Positions 1 through 9,636 are shown, counted from the first letter of the stretch. The stretch: DNA of 64,000 nucleotides from Geojedonia sp051814705 (GCA_051814705.1 JBPWQW010000004.1:310001-374000); one strand, 5' to 3'. A program made the numbers and translations. Notes: generated from the letters alone by a model not told the origin.

Positions 1-89
1 CCAATCCGCATCCCTTATTTGTGGCATTTGTAAAGGCGGCTCTCGATTATAAAAAAGAAAAAAAACGTGTCAGTATGGCACAAAACTAA
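1..89 (+). CDS. pyrG: CTP synthase, C-terminal end (partial)
   Basis: The window opens inside a reading frame (codons from base 3) that encodes the last 28 residues of a protein and stops at TAA 87-89. The readable tail contains NPHPLFVAFVKAAL, the usual C-terminal helix of the glutamine amidotransferase domain of CTP synthase, which makes CTP from UTP, ATP and glutamine in the cytoplasm. pyrG directly upstream of yidC is a common flavobacterial arrangement, which supports the call. The active-site residues lie outside the window. The identification rests on a short tail plus context. Confidence 0.8.
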   Translation, partial: NPHPLFVAFVKAALDYKKEKKRVSMAQN

Positions 90-209
90 TATTGGATAGT
101 TTTTTGTATAAAACAGAAACAGTAAAATTAATTAATCCGTCATGTTGAGCATAACGAAATATCTCATTTTGAGATTCTTCTTTTCATTCAGAACGGCATC
201 AATGTAAAT

Positions 210-2123
210 ATGGAAGAAAAAAAAATAGACATTAATTCTATAATAGGATACGTTCTTATTTTCGGAATTATATTGTACATGTTCTGGCAAAACCAACCCA
301 CGCCAGAGCAAATTGCCGAACAGGAAAAGGCAAAGCAAGAACAAGTTGAAGCTGAAAAAAAAGCTAAAGACAATCCAAAACAAAGTGAAACATTTGTAAC
401 ATCTGGTGAGGACTTTTCTAATGCTTCAACAACAGATTCCATACAGCTTGAAAGTATAAAAAATAAATTGGGTGCATTTGCTTATGCTTCAACCTTGCCA
501 TCTGCAGCCGATACTGAAACCTTGGTCGAAACTGATTTTCTGTCCTTGAAATTCAGCAATAAAGGCGGTTATTTATCCGAAGTTAAACTTAAGAATTATA
601 TCAATTATGATTCTGTGCCTATCTATTTGATCAAAGATGGGAATGCCTTGTTTAATATCAATTTTGCGACTTCAGATAACCGAATTTTAAATACTCAAGA
701 GTTATATTTTCAGCCCACAGTATCCAAAAATGGAGATAATACGGTGGTTTCCATGAAACTGAAAGTGTCAGAATCTAAATTTCTGGAATATCGTTATGAG
801 CTAAAACCAAACGATTATATGTTTGATTTTTCTATACGATCTCAAGGTTTACATGATGTGGTCAACAGTTCCCAAAGTGTTAATTTGGATTGGAGACTGA
901 AGGCGTTTAGACATGATAAAAGTATATCTTATGAAAATCGATATACACGATTGACTTATCAGCACGAAGGTGATAAAATAGATAAATTAAATCCGGGTAG
1001 TGACGATGAAGAAACAGAATCTGAAGTCGACTGGATTTCGTATAGACAACACTTTTTTAGTTCAGTATTAGTTGCTGACACTCCTTTTAAAAATGTTGTA
1101 TTTAAATCTGAAAACTTAGTTAAAGATGAAAAGATAGACTCTGTTTTTACAAAGACCTATCAAACAAAACTTCCACTCACGCTAAAAGCAGGTGAATTTG
1201 ATAACAACTTAAGATTTTATTTTGGACCGACTGACAACAAAATCCTTAAAAAGTATGATATAGGGCTAGATAATAGCGTGCCATTTGGCTGGGGTATTTT
1301 TGGTTGGATCAACCGTTATGTATTTGTACCACTATTTGCTGGATTAAGCTCCTTTTTACCTTACGGGATAGCCATTATTTTAATGACCATTTTAATTAAG
1401 CTGGTCATGTCCTTTGCACAATACAAACAGTTTTTGTCTCAGGCCAAGTTAAAAATCCTTAAGCCTGAGTTGGATGCCATTCGAGAAAAGCATAAAGACA
1501 ATAAAATGAAGGCGCAACAGGAAACCATGGCATTACAGTCCAAGGCTGGCGCTAGCCCCATGGCGGGATGTTTACCGGCGTTAATACAATTGCCTGTGTT
1601 TTACGCCTTGTTTCAATTTTTTCCATCGGCTTTTGACTTGCGTCAAAAAAGCTTTCTTTGGGCAGAAGATTTGTCGTCTTATGATGTGATTGCTCGACTT
1701 CCATTTAGAATACCGATCTATGGTGAACACGTGAGTTTGTTTCCGATATTAGCGTCTGTGGCCATTTTCTTTTACATGAAAATGACTACCGGACAGCAAA
1801 TGGCTTCACAACCAACGCAGGAAGGGATGCCCGACATGAGCAAGATGATGAAATATATGGTCTATTTTTCACCCATCATGATGTTGTTTTTCTTTAACAA
1901 CTATGCTTCAGGGTTGAGTTTATATTATTTCATTTCAAACCTTATTAGTATTGGGATTATGATCGTCATCAAAAATTACATTCTTGATGAAGGTAAGATT
2001 CATGCCCAAATGCAGGTTCAGAAAGCTAAGCCCAAAAAACAAAATCGTTTCCAACAAAAAATGCAGGATATGATGGAGAAGGCTGAAGAGCAAAAGAGAT
2101 TGCAACAAAAAAAGAAAAAGTAG
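210..2123 (+). CDS. yidC: Membrane protein insertase YidC
   Basis: A 637-residue inner-membrane insertase that folds and inserts membrane proteins, alone or with Sec. The Bacteroidota layout is visible: one N-terminal membrane segment (about residues 10-25), a charged linker, a large periplasmic beta-rich domain (about 90-340), and the conserved YidC/Oxa1 core. In the core are a hydrophobic segment near 386-404, the signature MAGCLPALIQLPVFYALF from residue 451, and last helices at about 511-527 and 552-588. The tail is very rich in Lys and Gln and ends in a lysine run, suited to ribosome contact. The length is normal for the phylum. It follows pyrG by 120 bp and probably has its own promoter or is cotranscribed. 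Confidence 0.97.
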   Translation: MEEKKIDINSIIGYVLIFGIILYMFWQNQPTPEQIAEQEKAKQEQVEAEKKAKDNPKQSETFVTSGEDFSNASTTDSIQLESIKNKLGAFAYASTLPSAADTETLVETDFLSLKFSNKGGYLSEVKLKNYINYDSVPIYLIKDGNALFNINFATSDNRILNTQELYFQPTVSKNGDNTVVSMKLKVSESKFLEYRYELKPNDYMFDFSIRSQGLHDVVNSSQSVNLDWRLKAFRHDKSISYENRYTRLTYQHEGDKIDKLNPGSDDEETESEVDWISYRQHFFSSVLVADTPFKNVVFKSENLVKDEKIDSVFTKTYQTKLPLTLKAGEFDNNLRFYFGPTDNKILKKYDIGLDNSVPFGWGIFGWINRYVFVPLFAGLSSFLPYGIAIILMTILIKLVMSFAQYKQFLSQAKLKILKPELDAIREKHKDNKMKAQQETMALQSKAGASPMAGCLPALIQLPVFYALFQFFPSAFDLRQKSFLWAEDLSSYDVIARLPFRIPIYGEHVSLFPILASVAIFFYMKMTTGQQMASQPTQEGMPDMSKMMKYMVYFSPIMMLFFFNNYASGLSLYYFISNLISIGIMIVIKNYILDEGKIHAQMQVQKAKPKKQNRFQQKMQDMMEKAEEQKRLQQKKKK

Positions 2124-2275
2124 CAGACATTTAAACCCAATAGGATTTGTCATCTTGAGTGAAACGCAGAGTTTCTTCAATGGAGGATATATAAACGATA
2201 TTCGAGTTGACAAATTTTATGGGGTAGGGTACGTTTTGAGAACAATTTCAATATAAAAAAAGCGTTAATAGGCAT

Positions 2276-2974
2276 ATGAAACTTTTTATCTTAACTATTC
2301 TTTTTTTGGCTAGTACAGCAATAGCTGCCCAAACGATTAATCAATTTGATGCCAATGGGGAGCGTCATGGCTTATGGAAGAAAAATTTTGATAAGACCAA
2401 TCAACCTCGATATGAGGGAGAGTTCACACATGGCAAAGAAATTGGAATCTTTAAATTTTATAAGCTGATCGACAAAAAAAGTGTGTTGAGTGCAACTAAG
2501 GAATTTAATGAAAAGGATAATATTGCCTTGGTTAAATTTTTCTCATCAACAGGAAAATTAATCAGTGAAGGTAAGATGGATACTAAAGCATTTGTAGGTA
2601 AATGGACCTATTACCACCATAAGACAAAAGCTGTAATGTCTACCGAGAATTATAACGATAAAGGACAATTGGATGGTGAAAAGTTAGTGTATTATGAAAA
2701 TGGACAATTGGCTGAAGCATCTAATTATGTGAATGGAAAAATGGAGGGCGCATCAATTTGGTATTCAGAAAAAGGCGTAGTGCTAAAGGAGTTTTTATAT
2801 GAAAATGACGAATTGCACGGACTGTCTAAATATTTTGACAATACAGGACAATTGATTGCTGAAGGGGCGTATAAAAGAGGACAAAAGCACGGTATCTGGA
2901 AATACTATACCAATGGAAAACTCACCGAAGAAAAGAATTTTGACCTGATAAACGGGAACTCTAAAAAGCAATAG
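2276..2974 (+). CDS. Secreted YwqK/MORN-like repeat protein
   Basis: A 232-residue protein with a clear signal peptide (MKLFILTILFLASTAIAAQ) followed by about six degenerate repeats of the form G-x-x-x-G-x-W-x-Y-Y, for example HGLWKKNF, VGKWTYYHHK, HGLSKYFDN and HGIWKYYTNGK. This is the pattern of the toxin-antitoxin system YwqK family antitoxin / MORN-like repeat, a beta-hairpin repeat. In Bacteroidota such exported proteins are common and mostly uncharacterised; no toxin partner is adjacent. A hairpin terminator follows at once, so the gene is probably a single transcription unit. Function unknown; the family call is good. Confidence 0.75.
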   Translation: MKLFILTILFLASTAIAAQTINQFDANGERHGLWKKNFDKTNQPRYEGEFTHGKEIGIFKFYKLIDKKSVLSATKEFNEKDNIALVKFFSSTGKLISEGKMDTKAFVGKWTYYHHKTKAVMSTENYNDKGQLDGEKLVYYENGQLAEASNYVNGKMEGASIWYSEKGVVLKEFLYENDELHGLSKYFDNTGQLIAEGAYKRGQKHGIWKYYTNGKLTEEKNFDLINGNSKKQ

Positions 2975-3003
2975 TAAAAAGCTATTAAGGCGATTATTAT
3001 TTT

Positions 3004-3033
3004 AAATGGCAACGGGAAACATTGCCTTTTTTT
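3004..3033 (+). terminator. Rho-independent terminator after the YwqK-like gene
   Basis: GGCAA (3008-3012) and TTGCC (3022-3026) form a stem with a 9-nt loop. A-rich sequence precedes it and a run of seven T (3027-3033) follows, 30 bp past the stop codon of the upstream gene. Confidence 0.75.
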
Positions 3034-3038
3034 ATTTG

Positions 3039-3046
3039 TAATTTTG
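3039..3046 (+). promoter_or_regulatory. Bacteroidota -7 promoter element before mnmA
   Basis: TAATTTTG matches the phylum -7 consensus TAnnTTTG. A TTG lies 14 nt upstream (3022-3024), shorter than the usual 17-23 nt gap, so the -33 element is uncertain. The element begins 31 bp before the TTG codon at 3070. It therefore argues against any mnmA start at 3022, which would lie upstream of the transcript. Confidence 0.55.
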
Positions 3047-3069
3047 CCAAATTAAAACACTATAATATT

Positions 3070-4257
3070 TTGAAACGTGTAATTGTAGGACTTTCTGGAG
3101 GTGTGGACTCCAGTGTAGCAGCCTATTTGTTAAAAGAACAAGGCTATGAAGTCATTGGTCTGTTTATGAAAAACTGGCATGACGATTCTGTGACCATTTC
3201 TGATGAATGTCCTTGGTTAGACGACAGCAATGACGCCATGTTGGTTGCCGATACCTTGGGAATTCCGTTTCAAACAGTTGACTTAAGTGTGCAATACAAA
3301 GAGCGTATTGTAGATTATATGTTTGATGAATACCAAAAAGGTAGAACCCCAAACCCCGATGTGCTTTGTAATCGAGAAATCAAATTTGATGTCTTTATGA
3401 AGATAGCCATGGATTTGGGTGCCGATTTTGTGGCCACGGGACACTATTGCAGAAAAGGCATTGTTGAAAAACAAGGAAAAAATATCTATAAGTTATTGGC
3501 AGGAGTAGATAATAATAAAGACCAGTCTTATTTTTTGTGCCAGTTATCACAAGAACAACTGGCCAAATCGCTGTTTCCGATTGGGGAATTAACCAAACCA
3601 GAAGTTAGGGCGATTGCTTCAAAATTGAATTTGGTAACGGCAGATAAAAAAGATTCACAAGGCTTATGTTTTATTGGAAAAGTGAGATTGCCAGAATTTT
3701 TGCAACAAAAACTAAAACCCAAAGAAGGAGTCATCGTTGAGATTCCTGAAGAAAAAGATTTTTACAAACAGGAATTGCCAAAGTTTAATTCAGAAAATGA
3801 AAAACTGCAATACCTCTCTCGAAAAATCGAATACCATGTCACCGACGGGACAGTAGTAGGCAAACACCAAGGTGCACATTATTTCACCAAAGGGCAACGC
3901 AAAGGATTGGCTGTTGGTGGAACCGTAGAGCCACTTTTCGTTATTGATACCGATGTGGATGATAACGTGATTTATACAGGACAAGGCAAAAATCACCCTG
4001 GATTGCTTAAAAAAGCCTTATTTGTGAATGAAAATGAGCTGCATTGGATTCGCGAGGATTTGGCATTACAGGTTGATGAAACACTTCAAGTTAAAGCCAG
4101 AATCCGATACCGCCAACCCTTGCAAGACGCCATATTGCATAAGGAAGATCAGGGTCTTTATGTTGAATTTAAAAAACCGCAGTCCGCAATTACCGAAGGA
4201 CAATTTGTAGCTTGGTATCTTGAAGATGAATTAGTTGGTTCGGGAGTTATTTCTTAA
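3070..4257 (+). CDS. mnmA: tRNA-specific 2-thiouridylase MnmA
   Basis: A 395-residue cytoplasmic enzyme that puts sulfur on C2 of the wobble uridine (U34) of tRNA-Lys, -Glu and -Gln, using ATP and a persulfide donor. The PP-loop SGGVDSS is at residues 9-15. The two catalytic cysteines are visible as PNPDVLCNREIKF (C100) and DSQGLCFIGKV (C200); the C-terminal half contains the conserved FTKGQRKGL. I chose the TTG start at 3070 because MKRVIVGLSGG is the family N-terminus and a terminator and a promoter element lie just upstream; the longer frame from 3022 adds 16 residues that do not fit the family. Confidence 0.95.
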   Translation: MKRVIVGLSGGVDSSVAAYLLKEQGYEVIGLFMKNWHDDSVTISDECPWLDDSNDAMLVADTLGIPFQTVDLSVQYKERIVDYMFDEYQKGRTPNPDVLCNREIKFDVFMKIAMDLGADFVATGHYCRKGIVEKQGKNIYKLLAGVDNNKDQSYFLCQLSQEQLAKSLFPIGELTKPEVRAIASKLNLVTADKKDSQGLCFIGKVRLPEFLQQKLKPKEGVIVEIPEEKDFYKQELPKFNSENEKLQYLSRKIEYHVTDGTVVGKHQGAHYFTKGQRKGLAVGGTVEPLFVIDTDVDDNVIYTGQGKNHPGLLKKALFVNENELHWIREDLALQVDETLQVKARIRYRQPLQDAILHKEDQGLYVEFKKPQSAITEGQFVAWYLEDELVGSGVIS

Positions 4258-4359
4258 ATTGCATAAGAAATAGCCCCTAATTGTAGCTACATGAAATGCC
4301 TATATCTAAAAGAGAAATTAACCCAAGAATTTAATTGGGTATGGCATTGGAATAAGCGG

Positions 4360-5979
4360 ATGACAAAAATAGTACTCTTTTTAGGCTTATTTGTAGGTTG
4401 TAATTTAGCGTTTTCTCAAACGCAAGACGCTTGGGTTTACCTCACTGATAAAGAAAATGTTCAAAGCTCAATCGATAATCCAAATACTATTCTAAGTCAA
4501 AAAGCCATCGATCGTAAAAACGCCCATGGTGTAGCCATTGATGCACGAGATGTACCTGTTAATGAAAGCTATATCTCCCAACTAAAAGCACAGACAGGAA
4601 TTAGTGTTATGGCAAAATCAAAATGGTTCAATGCGGTTCATGTACGGGGAAATGAAACCGATATTAAAGCACTTTCAGGTTTAGGTTTTGTGGCGAATAT
4701 TGATTTTGCAGATAAAAACTTAAATACCAGCCGTACGCGACAACCTGAAAATAAATTTCATATTGAAGAATCTCAAGTCGCATTTGTATATGGTAGTACT
4801 CAAAACCAAGTACAGATGATTCATGCAGACGCATTACATCTTCAAGATTATACAGGAGAAGGTATAACCATTGCTGTTTTGGATGCTGGGTTCCCAAATG
4901 TGAATACCATGTCAGCTTTTAAGCGATTAAGAGACAACTCCAAATTGCTAGACGGCTATGATTTTGTGGATAGAACAGCCAATATTTATGCCTTTACAGG
5001 AAATAATCACGGTACAAAAGTATTGAGCACTATGGCGGCTTATGTACAAGATCAATTTGTTGGATCTGCTCCTGATGCATCTTATTATTTGTTCAGGACT
5101 GAAGATGTCTTTAGCGAAAATCCAATTGAAGAAAGCTATTGGGTAGAAGCTGCCGAACGGGCCGATAGTTTGGGAGTTGATGTCATAAATAGCTCATTAG
5201 GGTATTTTGACTATGATAATCCTAAATACTCCTATACAGCTTCAGAACTAAATGGTTCGACAACCTATATTACAAAAGGCGCTACTATAGCTTCTGAAAA
5301 AGGCATTTTGGTAGTCGTTTCTGCTGGAAATTCTGGAAACAATGCACCTGGCTATACCGGAGTTGGTGCTCCTGCCGATTCACCTAGCATACTTACTATA
5401 GGAGCTGTAGATTCGGGTGGTACCATTGCGAATTTTAGCTCTCGGGGCAGTGCCATACAGCTTACCCAAAAACCGGACGTTGTTGCCCAAGGCAAAGGTG
5501 CTTATGTAGTGAGTAATACGGGATCCATTGTTGCCAATGATGGAACCTCGTTTAGTTCGCCAATTACAGCTGGAGCTGTGGCTTCTTTATGGCAGGCCTT
5601 GCCAAATGCCTCGAATGCCGAAATCATGGATTATGTGCGACAATCGGCTTCACAATACATGACGCCCGATTACGAATATGGTTATGGTATTCCTAATTTT
5701 GAACTGGCATTAAATACAGCGTTATCTCTTCAGGAAGAAAACATAACTGGATTTAAAATATTCCCAAACCCTGTACACAATATTTTATATATCAATGTTT
5801 CTAATGAAAATGAACAATCAATCTTAACCATTTATAATATGCTTGGAAAAACCGTTTTACAACAAACGATAACCAAATCGGCAAATTCTATCGATGTCTC
5901 TTCAATGGATTCAGGTATGTATATGATTAATCTTAAATGGAAACAGGGGTCAAAAACCTTCAAACTGATCAAATCATAA
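4360..5979 (+). CDS. Secreted S8 subtilase with T9SS sorting domain
   Basis: A 539-residue subtilisin-like serine protease, probably exported and then passed to the type IX secretion system. It has a signal peptide (MTKIVLFLGLFVGCNLAFSQ), a propeptide-like segment, and the S8 triad in order: Asp175 (AVLDAGF), His217 (NNHGTKV) and Ser397 (GTSFSSP). From about residue 464 a type A Por sorting tail begins with FKIFPNPVHNILYINV. An ATG 69 bp upstream is in frame, but 4360 places the signal peptide at the N-terminus. Its stop overlaps the next start (TAATG), so the two genes are probably translationally coupled. Confidence 0.92.
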   Translation: MTKIVLFLGLFVGCNLAFSQTQDAWVYLTDKENVQSSIDNPNTILSQKAIDRKNAHGVAIDARDVPVNESYISQLKAQTGISVMAKSKWFNAVHVRGNETDIKALSGLGFVANIDFADKNLNTSRTRQPENKFHIEESQVAFVYGSTQNQVQMIHADALHLQDYTGEGITIAVLDAGFPNVNTMSAFKRLRDNSKLLDGYDFVDRTANIYAFTGNNHGTKVLSTMAAYVQDQFVGSAPDASYYLFRTEDVFSENPIEESYWVEAAERADSLGVDVINSSLGYFDYDNPKYSYTASELNGSTTYITKGATIASEKGILVVVSAGNSGNNAPGYTGVGAPADSPSILTIGAVDSGGTIANFSSRGSAIQLTQKPDVVAQGKGAYVVSNTGSIVANDGTSFSSPITAGAVASLWQALPNASNAEIMDYVRQSASQYMTPDYEYGYGIPNFELALNTALSLQEENITGFKIFPNPVHNILYINVSNENEQSILTIYNMLGKTVLQQTITKSANSIDVSSMDSGMYMINLKWKQGSKTFKLIKS

Positions 5980-6920
5980 TGGCAAACAAAATAACCGAGT
6001 TATTTCACATCAAATACCCCATTGTTCAAGCTGGAATGATATGGAACAGTGGCTGGAGGCTCGCATCGGCCTCGAGTAATGCAGGAATTTTGGGAATTAT
6101 TGGTGCAGGTTCCATGTACCCCGACGTATTGCGAGAACATATCCAAAAATGTAAAAAAGCCACCGATAAACCTTTTGGTGTGAATGTGCCCATGTTGTAT
6201 CCGGATATTGAGAAACTAATGGATATTATTGTTGAAGAAGATGTGAACATTGTATTCACTTCGGCGGGAAACCCAAAAACATGGACAGCTTGGTTAAAGA
6301 ACAAAGGCATTACCGTTGTACATGTGGTAAGTAGTGTAAAATTTGCGCTTAAGGCTCAGGAAGCTGGTGTTGATGCTGTGGTTGCGGAAGGCTTTGAGGC
6401 GGGTGGACATAATGGAAGGGAAGAAACCACAACCTTAACGTTAATCCCAATGGTTAAGGAACAGCTTAACATACCACTCATTGCTGCCGGGGGAATTGCC
6501 ACTGGACGAGGCATGTTAGCTGCCATGGTGCTCGGCGCCGATGGCGTTCAGGTGGGAAGTCGGTTTGTTGCTAGTGAAGAATCTTCGGCCCATCCCGCTT
6601 TTAAACAGGTTGTAATCAATGCCAAAGAAGGAGATACGAAGCTGACTTTAAAGGAATTGGCTCCAGTACGACTGATCAAAAATAAGTTTTATGATGCAGT
6701 TGAAGACTTGTACAAAACGGCACCAACTGTAGAACAATTAAGAGAACTTCTGGGTAGGGCAAGGGCAAAACGGGGGATGTTTGAAGGCGATTTGGACGAA
6801 GGTGAGCTGGAAATAGGACAGATTTCAGGATTGATTCATGATATCAAACCTGTAGCCCAAATTGTAGAGGATTTAATTTGTGAATTTGAGGAAGCTAAAC
6901 AAATGGTTTCTAAATTATAA
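5979..6920 (+). CDS. Nitronate monooxygenase / FabK-like flavin enzyme
   Basis: A 313-residue FMN-binding TIM-barrel protein of the nitronate monooxygenase (2-nitropropane dioxygenase) family, which also includes the enoyl-ACP reductase FabK. The signatures are EGFEAGGHNGREE, with the catalytic-type His at residue 144, and the phosphate-binding AAGGIATGRGMLAAMVLGAD followed by GVQVGSRF. The ATG at 5979 overlaps the stop of the protease gene; a frame reaching back to 5937 only adds residues read inside that gene. Whether it detoxifies nitronates or acts in fatty acid synthesis cannot be told from sequence. It converges with the next gene, 9 bp apart. Confidence 0.88.
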   Translation: MANKITELFHIKYPIVQAGMIWNSGWRLASASSNAGILGIIGAGSMYPDVLREHIQKCKKATDKPFGVNVPMLYPDIEKLMDIIVEEDVNIVFTSAGNPKTWTAWLKNKGITVVHVVSSVKFALKAQEAGVDAVVAEGFEAGGHNGREETTTLTLIPMVKEQLNIPLIAAGGIATGRGMLAAMVLGADGVQVGSRFVASEESSAHPAFKQVVINAKEGDTKLTLKELAPVRLIKNKFYDAVEDLYKTAPTVEQLRELLGRARAKRGMFEGDLDEGELEIGQISGLIHDIKPVAQIVEDLICEFEEAKQMVSKL

Positions 6921-6929
6921 TTGGACACC

Positions 6930-7865
6930 TTATTGTTTCTCTAATTCTTGAGCAATACTGACTTGGTATAATCTACTTGCCCCATTTTCATAACGGTTAA
7001 AAAGTGCTTTAAGCGCTTCTAAATTTACTGAGGATTTTAAAGGAGTAGTTGTTATTCGTTTGCTCGTAAAATACAAAGTATTAGTTTTGGTATCTACAAA
7101 TGGGCAATAATCCATTTTATCGGAATTTATACTTGCACCCATGTTTTTAGCTTGGGTCCATCCCTTATCATTTTGATAACTTATATATAAGTCTCCACTA
7201 CCAAGACCATCTTCTCTATTATAACAAGAGTAAATCATGAAAGATTCATCTGGAGACACAAAAGCGTTAAATTCATAACCGTTAGAATTAATGCCATCAC
7301 CTAGGCGTTGAGGTTCAGAATAAGCCCCATTTACATATGCACTAACATAGATATCATCTTTTTGATTTAATTCAGGATTGTCCAGAGTAAAGTAGAGATT
7401 CCCTGATTTGGTAATAACAGGGTAAAACTCATCCATTTTAGTGTTAATTGGAGCGCCCATGTTTTTTGGACTTGACCAATTATCCACTAATGAGGGTCTG
7501 GTTAGGTACCAAATATCGAAATCTTTGGTCTCGGTTGAAGACAAGTCCAAAGGTCTGTTTGACGCGAAATATAAAGTTAAACCGTCTTCTGAAAAAGAGG
7601 GCTCCATATCAAAATATTGACCAGAAAATGAAATAACTTCTGGTGTGCTCCATTGATCTTGGAGTTTCTTTACAGATAGTAATACTGAGATATCACCCAT
7701 AGCACTTTGAGCAGAAAAAACAGCTTCATTTCCTGTAATCGTAAGATCTCTAACATTTGGAAATTGCGTTACAATTTGGTCTAAAAAGGGGCTAACAGGA
7801 TTCGCTTTGGATTGTGAAATACACAGACAACTGTAAAGACTTAATAAAAAAGTAATTGGTTTCAT
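6930..7865 (-). CDS. Exported PD40 (WD40-like) beta-propeller protein
   Basis: A 311-residue protein with a probable signal peptide (MKPITFLLSLYSCLCISQSKA) and several TolB/PD40 blades, recognisable as repeats like EPSFSEDGLTLYFASNR, YPVITKSGNLYFTLDN, NAFVSPDESFMIYSC and CPFVDTKTNTLYFTSKR. Such propellers in Bacteroidota are periplasmic or surface proteins, often OmpA-linked or peptidase-linked, but no extra domain is present here. Function unknown. It is transcribed toward the nitronate monooxygenase gene and away from the 394-bp AT-rich region on its other side. Confidence 0.8.
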   Translation of the reverse strand: MKPITFLLSLYSCLCISQSKANPVSPFLDQIVTQFPNVRDLTITGNEAVFSAQSAMGDISVLLSVKKLQDQWSTPEVISFSGQYFDMEPSFSEDGLTLYFASNRPLDLSSTETKDFDIWYLTRPSLVDNWSSPKNMGAPINTKMDEFYPVITKSGNLYFTLDNPELNQKDDIYVSAYVNGAYSEPQRLGDGINSNGYEFNAFVSPDESFMIYSCYNREDGLGSGDLYISYQNDKGWTQAKNMGASINSDKMDYCPFVDTKTNTLYFTSKRITTTPLKSSVNLEALKALFNRYENGASRLYQVSIAQELEKQ

Positions 7866-7953
7866 CGCAATGAATTTATTCTGAGCAATTTACTAAACTC
7901 AATACCTTTTTATTCTATATAAAACGTTAATTTACTTCAGTTTATAAAACACA

Positions 7954-7979
7954 AAAAGGGGATAATGATATCCCCTTTT
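7954..7979. terminator. Perfect bidirectional hairpin of terminator type
   Basis: AAAAGGGGATA (7954-7964) is exactly complementary to TATCCCCTTTT (7969-7979) around a 4-nt loop, with an A run on one side and a T run on the other. It looks like a strong bidirectional terminator but lies between two divergently transcribed genes, so no annotated gene ends at it. Confidence 0.6.
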
Positions 7980-8211
7980 CAGTTGAAACGTTTTAACAAC
8001 AAAATTTTTAAATCCCTCTAAAATATAATAGCTAAAAGTCTCTAAGCAATTTAGTTATTATTAATTAATAAATAACTAATTAGCGAGTTAAAAATAAAAA
8101 ATTTGAAGCTCTTGGTAAAGTAATTAAGCTTCAACTTATTAACAATTTTTGATTTTATTAGAAGAAAGTGTCAATAAAAATGCAATTCTCTTAATATATA
8201 AACACAAAAAT

Positions 8212-8241
8212 TTTGATATATAGTTCTAAAACTTACCTTTG
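8212..8241 (+). promoter_or_regulatory. Promoter of the MATE exporter gene
   Basis: TTTG (8212-8215) and TACCTTTG (8234-8241) are separated by 18 nt, matching the TTTG - N17-23 - TAnnTTTG consensus of Bacteroidota. A start about 6 nt downstream leaves a leader of roughly 13 nt before the GTG codon at 8260. Confidence 0.75.
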
Positions 8242-8259
8242 ACGATCTAAAAAAAATCA

Positions 8260-9636
8260 GTGATTTTATCGAACTATACCAAAGAATTCAGATACAATTG
8301 GAGGCTCGCAGCTCCCGTTATGTTGGGGATGCTGGGTCATACTTTTGTGAGTTTTGTAGACAATATCATGGTTGGGCAATTGGGAACTGCCGAACTTGCT
8401 GCAGTGTCTTTGGGCAATAGTTTTATGTTCATTGCCATGTCATTGGGCATTGGATTCTCTACGGCGATTACGCCTTTGGTTGCTGAAGCCGATGCTGAAA
8501 AAAGTTTTATTAAAGGGAAATCCGCATTTAAACATGGTCTGTTTTTATGTATACTTTTAGGAATTTCATTGTTTCTTTTTGTGTTTTTTGGAAAGCCATT
8601 AATGTTTTTAATGAAACAGCCCACTGAAGTGGTTGAACTGGCCATGCCCTATCTAGACTTAGTAGCGATTTCACTAATCCCGTTAATTGTATTCCAAGCA
8701 TTTAAGCAATTTAGTGATGGCTTGTCCATGACCAAATACCCAATGTATGCAACTATTATTGCAAACATTGCCAATGTCATTTTAAATTATCTACTCATTT
8801 TTGGAAAGTTTGGTTTCCCCGAACTGGGCATTGTAGGTGCCGCTTATGGCACCTTGTTATCGCGTTTTATCATGTTGTGGTATCTGTGGTACTTGTTGAA
8901 AAACAAGGAAAAATCCAAAGCTTTTGTAACACATATTAAACTATTTGTTTTAGACAAATTGATGCTCAAAAAGATATTGAATCTTGGAACTCCTAGTGCC
9001 ATGCAAATGTTTTTTGAAGTTGCTATTTTCACGGCTGCCATTTGGTTGAGTGGTTTACTGGGTAAAAATCCACAAGCAGCAAATCAAATTGCTTTGAATT
9101 TATCGTCTATGACTTTTATGGTGGCTATGGGCTTAAGTGTAGCGGCCATGATTAGAGTTGGAAACCAAAAAGGACTTCAAAATTATTTGGAATTACGGCG
9201 TATAGCATTTTCCATTTTTTTAATGGGAGCTATTTTTGCAGTTTCTTTTGGGCTATTGTTTTTTGTGTTTCACAATCAACTGCCAAAGCTGTATGTTAAT
9301 TATGGGGATATTAAAAATGCACTGGATAACGCCGAAGTGGTCAGTATCGCTTCAAAATTGCTTATAGCAGCGGCTATATTCCAAATAAGTGATAGTATCC
9401 AAGTGGTTGTTTTAGGGGCATTACGAGGTTTGCAGGACGTGAAGATTCCAACAATAATAACCTTTATAGCGTATTGGATAATTGGTTTTCCCGTTAGCTT
9501 TTTTCTTGGAAAAGAAGACGCATATGGAAGCTTTGGAATTTGGTTAGGTTTGTTGGCAGGACTGTCGAGTGCAGCAATTTTATTGTATATTCGATTTCAT
9601 TATTTGACCAAAAAGCTGATTAGAATTACATGGTGA
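8260..9636 (+). CDS. MATE family multidrug efflux transporter (NorM type)
   Basis: A 458-residue inner-membrane protein with about twelve hydrophobic segments and the MATE hallmark near the N-terminus (PVMLGMLGHTFVSFVDNIMVG, then GTAELAAVSLGNS). A second half begins near LGTPSAMQMFFEVAIF, as expected for the two-bundle MATE fold. The family exports cationic drugs or organic compounds using sodium or proton gradients. The start is GTG at 8260, just after a good promoter; no Shine-Dalgarno is visible, which is normal in this phylum. The substrate cannot be predicted. Confidence 0.93.
   Translation: MILSNYTKEFRYNWRLAAPVMLGMLGHTFVSFVDNIMVGQLGTAELAAVSLGNSFMFIAMSLGIGFSTAITPLVAEADAEKSFIKGKSAFKHGLFLCILLGISLFLFVFFGKPLMFLMKQPTEVVELAMPYLDLVAISLIPLIVFQAFKQFSDGLSMTKYPMYATIIANIANVILNYLLIFGKFGFPELGIVGAAYGTLLSRFIMLWYLWYLLKNKEKSKAFVTHIKLFVLDKLMLKKILNLGTPSAMQMFFEVAIFTAAIWLSGLLGKNPQAANQIALNLSSMTFMVAMGLSVAAMIRVGNQKGLQNYLELRRIAFSIFLMGAIFAVSFGLLFFVFHNQLPKLYVNYGDIKNALDNAEVVSIASKLLIAAAIFQISDSIQVVVLGALRGLQDVKIPTIITFIAYWIIGFPVSFFLGKEDAYGSFGIWLGLLAGLSSAAILLYIRFHYLTKKLIRITW

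Larger units (their letters stand above)
7866..8259. other. 394-bp AT-rich intergenic region between divergent genes
   Basis: No convincing gene. It holds a perfect hairpin at 7954-7979 and, at its right edge, the promoter of the MATE gene. The stretch 7980-8200 is very AT-rich with no reading frame of note. A small RNA ending at the hairpin is possible but not shown. Confidence 0.6.

Noticed and set aside
4320..4340. ACCCAA/TTGGGT inverted repeat as the mnmA terminator
   Set aside because: No T run follows and the next gene begins 20 bp later; too weak to call.
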